This document shows, piece by piece, positions 60,588 to 64,000 of a stretch of 64,000 nucleotides of DNA. The stretch covers positions 1,426,001 to 1,490,000 of the forward strand of contig OZ241994.1 in assembly GCA_965204525.1 (NCBI GenBank), written 5' to 3'. The position numbers and the translations under genes were made by a program. This stretch comes from Bin5 sp965204525 (GTDB lineage: Bacteria; Chloroflexota; Anaerolineae; Caldilineales; Caldilineaceae). Numbering within the stretch: position 1 is the first letter of the stretch; the number at the start of each line of letters is the position of its first letter. Under the pieces are notes generated by a model. It had not been told where the DNA came from, ran no database searches, and was given only the letters and a program-made list of their open reading frames with translations.

Positions 60588-61448
60588 ATGGTAGGCTGCA
60601 TTTGTCACCCACCTAACAGGTTATGTAACTGTCAGGAGCCAATTGTGTACACCAACGTAGTAATTCTTGAAGGAATAGATTTGCAGTTTGAGGAACGTCT
60701 TCGGCAATTTCAAAATGGTTTCCGATATCTTTCAAACCCTGATGACGCGTTCGGATTCCTTGCAACCGCACTGCCCACCAACAACGATGTACAATTCGAC
60801 CGCGTTTTCCACGATAGAGAAATTGCACCTTCGTTGAACGAGAATTGGCATGGGGTGTACGCAAGGCGACACCCCAACCCAGATACAAATCTCGACACAT
60901 TCTTGAAAAATCACTCCCTGCCCTGGAGACCAAAACCCAGAGCCGCAAGAGCTGACTCTGATCAGTTCTTCTCGAACCGATACGCCGCAAGCGGACGCTC
61001 TCACTCAAAAACCAACCTGCACAAGGAAATCAATTGTGCCGGGCTTGTCGAGTTGGGGCTAATGTCCAGTCGATTTTATGAGACGGACGATACCTTTGCT
61101 CGCTACGTCTCCCCCTACCTGCTTGTCGCCACGTTTGCTAATCTCATTACCCAAATCCATCGCGTGAGGCTTCATGCAGACAGACCAGCAACCCCCTACA
61201 CAATCCGAGCGTTGATGCATTCGAAAGGTTCGCCGAGAACTTTCGGGAGGCCAGGAGCTCAGTTTGGATACGACTGGGGCACTCTCTATCCCGGAACCAT
61301 CAAGTTTCCCTGCTATTCGTTGGGCGATGTGAGTGACGCCACCGAACTGCTAAACCTGTTCCATCTCGATTTGCATCACCAGTTTGGGCGATCCTTGGAT
61401 ACAGAGAAAACCTATCTAGGCATTAAGGACTGGGAGCCTCATGAATGA
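60588..61448 (+). CDS. Hypothetical protein, third gene of kinase operon
   Basis: 286 residues from ATG 60588, or possibly from a later GTG (VVILEGIDLQFEERLRQFQN). The N-terminus has a Cys cluster (CICHPPNRLCNCQ) that could bind metal or be untranslated. Body is alpha-helical with SKTNLHKEINCAGLVELGLM and ISP-like SPYLLVATFANLITQIHRVR; the end has YPGTIKFPCYSLGDVSDATE. No family recognised. 41 bp after the TPR gene; overlaps the next gene by 8 nt. Confidence 0.55.
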   Translation: MVGCICHPPNRLCNCQEPIVYTNVVILEGIDLQFEERLRQFQNGFRYLSNPDDAFGFLATALPTNNDVQFDRVFHDREIAPSLNENWHGVYARRHPNPDTNLDTFLKNHSLPWRPKPRAARADSDQFFSNRYAASGRSHSKTNLHKEINCAGLVELGLMSSRFYETDDTFARYVSPYLLVATFANLITQIHRVRLHADRPATPYTIRALMHSKGSPRTFGRPGAQFGYDWGTLYPGTIKFPCYSLGDVSDATELLNLFHLDLHHQFGRSLDTEKTYLGIKDWEPHE

Positions 61449-62097
61449 CGAAAACATGAACGTCCTGGCGCGATTCAAGATATACCTCAAGGATTTCGAC
61501 AACTGGAACTATGTTCAGGGTGAAAGTGTGTCCCTAAATGACCCTGATTATGTAGTTGAAGAGCAAGCCCCAGGCCCTTTCGAAGAATTGGGCAGTCAAT
61601 GGTGGGGATACTTTTTGCGAAGGAAACAAGAAACCCATCGCTATGCCTTGCGATGCAAAGGTAAGGAGGTCGGGACGATTCCTGTCGTGTCGTTCGAAAA
61701 TGAAGAATTCGCGATCCCTTTTCCCGACAAGTTCACCATAGTCAATCCGCACGACAATCCCAGAAGTTTCGACATCGATCATTTCTGCGATATCTGGTAT
61801 TTCGATACTGAGTCCCTTAAGTACAGCTTACTGTATTACTTCAGGCAGGGTGAAAAGATGGTGTCGCCCTTGGAATCACACATCAAGCCAGGCATAGTCA
61901 GGCTGCCCATTCTGTTTTTGTCAGGAGATGCAGAGTTGAACAGACTGATCCTGTTAGCCCGTCAAAGGCTGGCGGAGTTTCCAAAATACAAGAAGGCAAA
62001 ATGGAAGGATCGGGAAGTACATTACAATCTCCAAGAACAACATCAGTCCGAAAAAATGTTCTCGGAATGGATGCTGGAAATCTCAAACAATTTGTAA
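61441..62097 (+). CDS. Hypothetical protein, fourth gene of kinase operon
   Basis: 218 residues, acidic and aromatic-rich, soluble: MNVLARFKIYLKDFDNWNYV, GPFEELGSQWWGYFLRRKQE, FTIVNPHDNPRSFDIDHFCD, then a long helical C-terminus ending in FSEWMLEISNNL. No family recognised. Translation is coupled to the preceding gene by an 8-nt overlap. It closes the operon that begins with the kinase. Confidence 0.55.
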   Translation: MNDENMNVLARFKIYLKDFDNWNYVQGESVSLNDPDYVVEEQAPGPFEELGSQWWGYFLRRKQETHRYALRCKGKEVGTIPVVSFENEEFAIPFPDKFTIVNPHDNPRSFDIDHFCDIWYFDTESLKYSLLYYFRQGEKMVSPLESHIKPGIVRLPILFLSGDAELNRLILLARQRLAEFPKYKKAKWKDREVHYNLQEQHQSEKMFSEWMLEISNNL

Positions 62098-62204
62098 CAT
62101 TTCGCCCCTATTGAGACATGTATTAGAGCTAGATCTTGGTGTATTCGCCATCATAGCAATCAAACTCATGAGGTATAAGTCCTGACCTACCTATTCCCTA
62201 GAAG

Positions 62205-62235
62205 AAAGAACCCGCCAGCAAAGTCGCTGGCGGGC
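62205..62235 (-). terminator. Intrinsic terminator for the minus-strand gene at 62276
   Basis: CCCGCCAGC (62211-62219) and GCTGGCGGG (62226-62234) form a perfect 9-bp stem with a 6-nt loop. Read on the minus strand it is followed by TTCTTTCTTC. On plus there is no T-run. Confidence 0.8.
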
Positions 62236-62275
62236 TGTGCCATTGCCGCCGCGTTCTAACCTCACCCTGGTCGGA

Positions 62276-62680
62276 CTAGCCTGATCGAATCATACGTAAT
62301 CGCTGCCTCTCCCTCCTCTGCTTCTCCTCAGCCTCCTCGCCAATTGAACTGTCCCGCAAAAGATCGTCTAGTTCCGTCAGTGCACCAAGCACGCTTAACT
62401 GAAATCTTAGATCTGTTCGCTCATGACTGTGCCACCAGTCAGCGATCGCCTTCATGGCCTCATCCCTGCTGTTGCGCACCAATTCTTCACATAACGGATA
62501 GGCAAAGTGCGCTCCCATGGTGTCGGGCGTAACAGCGTTTGCTTTCCACTTGCCGCCAGCTTCCCACACACACATAGCAGCCTGCATGCCACCCCCGCAG
62601 GTAATGTCAAGGTCGGTGGACCATTCCCCATCTTCCGCCTGCTTCCAATACCAACCAGCAATCTTCACTGTTTCCGTCAC
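62276..62680 (-). CDS. Hypothetical protein
   Basis: 134 residues: MTETVKIAGWYWKQAEDGEW, STDLDITCGGGMQAAMCVWE, FAYPLCEELVRNSRDEAMKA, then a helical, charged end rich in Glu/Arg (EEAEEKQRRERQRLRMIRSG). Reads like a small, soluble two-domain protein; no family recognised. Last gene before the right end of the transposon, with its own terminator on the same strand. Points away from the right end. Confidence 0.55.
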   Translation of the reverse strand: MTETVKIAGWYWKQAEDGEWSTDLDITCGGGMQAAMCVWEAGGKWKANAVTPDTMGAHFAYPLCEELVRNSRDEAMKAIADWWHSHERTDLRFQLSVLGALTELDDLLRDSSIGEEAEEKQRRERQRLRMIRSG

Positions 62681-63177
62681 ATTGCCCTCCTAATTGTCTT
62701 AATTCAACTTCTGCCATCACAGCCCAAATAACGACCGAAACGTCACGATAGCACATAACAAACATCAAGAACAAAACCCGCTGCTTTCCGCGACGAGTCT
62801 TTGTTCACCAGTCATCTGACGTTGGCTCTTGAGTTTCATCGGGTTGGGAGTCGCAACATGGGGTATGGTTAGCCCCAATCGTTAGACCACGAAATGGGAA
62901 AAATAAGGGAAATCAAGGCGAATCCTACCATCGAGTCTGGACTATCATTGAGGGAGAAGCATAGAACCTCATCGCGTTATTTTGACCTGACCCCTTCCTA
63001 CCCTAAAGGTGCAGTCACGACCAGCCCAAGACCAACCCCCTTCCCACTTTGCTTATCCACCCTTACAGCGGTACAGTAACTCTTATTCGGCAAACAATCT
63101 GACTCTCATTATTGGACAACTAATGCTCGCACGTGTTTTTCCGTGTTAGGCATGTAGGTCATCAAGTCAATCTCCGG
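62681..63177. other. Right-end region of the transposon, gene-free
   Basis: About 500 bp with no gene. It contains the IS3 end fragment at 62872-62910 and then unassigned sequence up to the terminal repeat. Confidence 0.45.
62872..62910 (-). mobile_element. IS3 right-end fragment inside the transposon
   Basis: TATGGTTAGCCCCAATCGTT, then AGACCACGAAATGGGAAAAA and TAAGG, identical to the right end of the IS3 at 13684-13723 except for one base, then stops abruptly. It is a scar of an IS3 copy lost by deletion. Confidence 0.75.
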
Positions 63178-63201
63178 TGGCTAACTTTCGATATAATTTC
63201 G
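63178..63201 (-). repeat. Right terminal inverted repeat of the 23.8-kb transposon
   Basis: 24 bp, exact reverse complement of 39375-39398, starting TGGCTAACTTTCGATATAAT. A GTG at 63177-63179 opens a frame through the repeat into the RT fragment. Confidence 0.95.
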
Positions 63202-63209
63202 CAATGTTT
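63202..63209. repeat. Right 8-bp target-site duplication (CAATGTTT)
   Basis: CAATGTTT directly after the right terminal repeat, identical to 39367-39374. Confidence 0.95.
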
Positions 63210-63466
63210 AGCCATCTGATCGGCAATCTTGTTCTGAAAGACGTTGACAAGAGAATGGCAAGCGAAGCACCGGGCCGCTGCTTTCGATACGTCGATGACT
63301 TTGTCTTTGTGGCTACAGAAGAAAGGGCAAATCGTTTGGAAATCGACCTTCAATGCATGCTGAACGACTTAGGCCTTGAACTCAACACCCAAAAAACAGA
63401 GAAAGTTGACTCGACAGATTGGCTAGAATTTGAACGAAGTTTCGAGGACGATAGGTCGCAGATTTC
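63210..63466 (+). pseudogene. Reverse transcriptase, C-terminal palm part, cut again by IS3
   Basis: Continuation of the RT from 38739-39374: SHLIGNLVLKDVDKRMASEA, FRYVDDFVFVATEERANRLE (motif C with the catalytic YVDD) and CMLNDLGLELNTQKTEKVDS (motif D). The frame enters the IS3 left end at 63467, where it reads into ELGPKNWTTS and stops. The thumb and anything after it lie beyond the IS, outside the window. Separated from its 5' half by 23.8 kb, so non-functional here. Confidence 0.88.
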
Positions 63467-63545
63467 TGAGCTTGGCCCCAAAAACTGGACCACAAGCTAA
63501 GGTGTATAATGGAGCAATTCACCAAGCCTGTGGAGGGGCAGAACG

Positions 63546-63857
63546 ATGGTCAAGAAACGGCGGCGACACACGGCGGCCTTCAAGTTCCGGGTTGCGCTGG
63601 AAGCGCTTGAAGGCAGCAAGACGATTAGCCAGTTATCGAGTGAATATGAGATTCATGCTAACTTGATCCGGGCCTGGAAACGGCAGTTGCAGGAAGACGG
63701 GCCCCGGGTCTTCGCTACCAACGGCGAACGCAAGCAACGGGAGCAGGAGGCGCAGGAAGCAGAGCTCTATGAACAGATTGGGCGACTCAAGATGGAACTT
63801 GAGTGGCTGAAAAAAAAAGTTGCCCGCTTCGGTCGGGGAGAGACGGCTCATGGTTGA
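63546..63857 (+). CDS. IS3 transposase OrfA (second copy)
   Basis: 103 residues, differing from the first copy at a few sites (SSEYEIHAN, FGRGETAHG). HTH plus leucine-zipper coiled coil. Ends in TGA created within the orfB overlap. A9 slippery run at about 63810-63818. Confidence 0.92.
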   Translation: MVKKRRRHTAAFKFRVALEALEGSKTISQLSSEYEIHANLIRAWKRQLQEDGPRVFATNGERKQREQEAQEAELYEQIGRLKMELEWLKKKVARFGRGETAHG

Positions 63858-64000
63858 GAACCAACATGCGACTCTGAGTGTTCGAAGACAGTGCGAACTG
63901 CTGGGGCTGAATCGGGCCTCCTTCTACTATCAAGCGGCTTCTGAGTCGACACTGAACCTGCATCTGATGCGCTTGATTGACGAGCAGTACTTGCGTACGC
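63820..64000 (+). CDS. IS3 transposase OrfB (second copy, partial)
   Basis: Frame opens at TTG 63820 just after the A9 run and reads PASVGERRLMVENQHATLSV, RRQCELLGLNRASFYYQAAS, ESTLNLHLMRLIDEQYLRT up to the window end. Same HTH_21 N-terminus as the first copy; the DDE core is outside the window. Confidence 0.88.
   Translation, partial: MPASVGERRLMVENQHATLSVRRQCELLGLNRASFYYQAASESTLNLHLMRLIDEQYLRT

Larger units (their letters stand above)
39375..63201. mobile_element. 23.8-kb cargo-carrying transposon, IS1595-type, inserted in the RT gene
   Basis: Ends are perfect 24-bp inverted repeats: 39375-39398 begins CGAAATTATATCGAAAG, and 63178-63201 is its exact reverse complement. CAATGTTT is duplicated on both sides. 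Removing the element plus one CAATGTTT restores one RT frame through motifs A, B and C, which proves insertion rather than inversion or chance repeats. The only transposase inside is of the IS1595 type (39874-40920), about 0.5 kb from the left end; IS1595 elements are known to make 8-bp duplications and sometimes carry passengers. Cargo is mostly defence-like or unknown, and by eye more AT-rich than the groEL-proS core. Confidence 0.93.
63467..64000 (+). mobile_element. Second IS3-family copy (right part outside window)
   Basis: Starts TGAGCTTGGCCCCAAAAACT and is nearly identical to the copy at 13686-14947, opposite orientation. Small differences (for example ATGGTTGAG in place of ATGGTCGAT at the start of the orfB overlap) show that it is not a very recent duplicate. 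It interrupts the RT gene after motif D. Confidence 0.92.

Noticed and set aside
39375..63201. Large inversion between two inverted repeats
   Set aside because: An inversion would not duplicate CAATGTTT in direct orientation nor restore the RT frame on excision; both are seen.

Overview
The window reads as a bacterial chromosome, most likely Chloroflexota (Anaerolineae/Caldilineaceae-like). The clues are the mix of housekeeping genes, a CIRCE-controlled groESL operon, bacterial-type ProRS with an editing insert, and secreted proteins with long Thr/Pro linkers (TPVP-type) before SH3 or nuclease domains. This placement is inferred from gene style, not from a marker tree.

Layout. (1) 1-7213: ordinary genes, namely a DUF6504-like protein, an MFS transporter, an aldolase / FAD-oxidase / purine nucleoside phosphorylase operon behind a good sigma70 promoter, a double-GNAT acetyltransferase preceded by its own promoter, a 23-codon peptide and an intrinsic terminator (attenuator-like), and a DprA-like protein. 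(2) 7437-21590: an accessory and defence zone built among copies and fragments of one IS3-family element. It holds hicBA between two identical internally deleted MITE-like copies, a two-gene Pycsar system (pyrimidine cyclase plus DUF5706 membrane effector) bracketed by inverted IS ends, a HEAT-repeat protein beheaded by a full IS3 copy, and a BcgI/type I-like restriction-modification system (nuclease-methylase fusion, PIN protein, HsdS). An IS66 element with a clean 8-bp target duplication splits a small gene in that operon. A truncated higB marks the junction with proS. (3) 21592-37721: core genes: proS, CoA-binding protein, acyl-CoA synthetase, tRNA-Leu(GAG), enolase, cysteine desulfurase, membrane and TPR proteins, an SLC13-type transporter, a STAND/TPR protein, and groES-groEL with promoter, CIRCE operator and terminator. 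(4) 37804-39374: a methyltransferase-like gene overlapping a reverse transcriptase gene. (5) 39375-63201: a 23.8-kb transposon with perfect 24-bp terminal inverted repeats and an 8-bp target duplication (CAATGTTT), inserted inside the reverse transcriptase. Deleting it together with one target copy restores the RT reading frame exactly. (6) 63202-64000: the rest of the RT, cut again by another IS3 copy that runs off the window.

The 23.8-kb element is the main discovery. It carries an IS1595-type DDE transposase near its left end, a family known for 8-bp target duplications. Its cargo is mostly defence-like: a C5-methyltransferase / Vsr / DUF4928 restriction module, a PD-(D/E)XK-like protein, a KAP-ATPase remnant, a HEPN-like protein, an overlapping AAA-ATPase(DUF3696)+PIN pair, a Ser/Thr kinase-TPR-two-unknown operon, an exported SNase-like nuclease, a membrane-anchored SH3/coiled-coil protein, and a duplicated family of small Pro-rich proteins. 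It looks like a giant passenger-carrying IS1595 transposon acting as a mobile defence island. It landed in another apparent defence gene (the RT).
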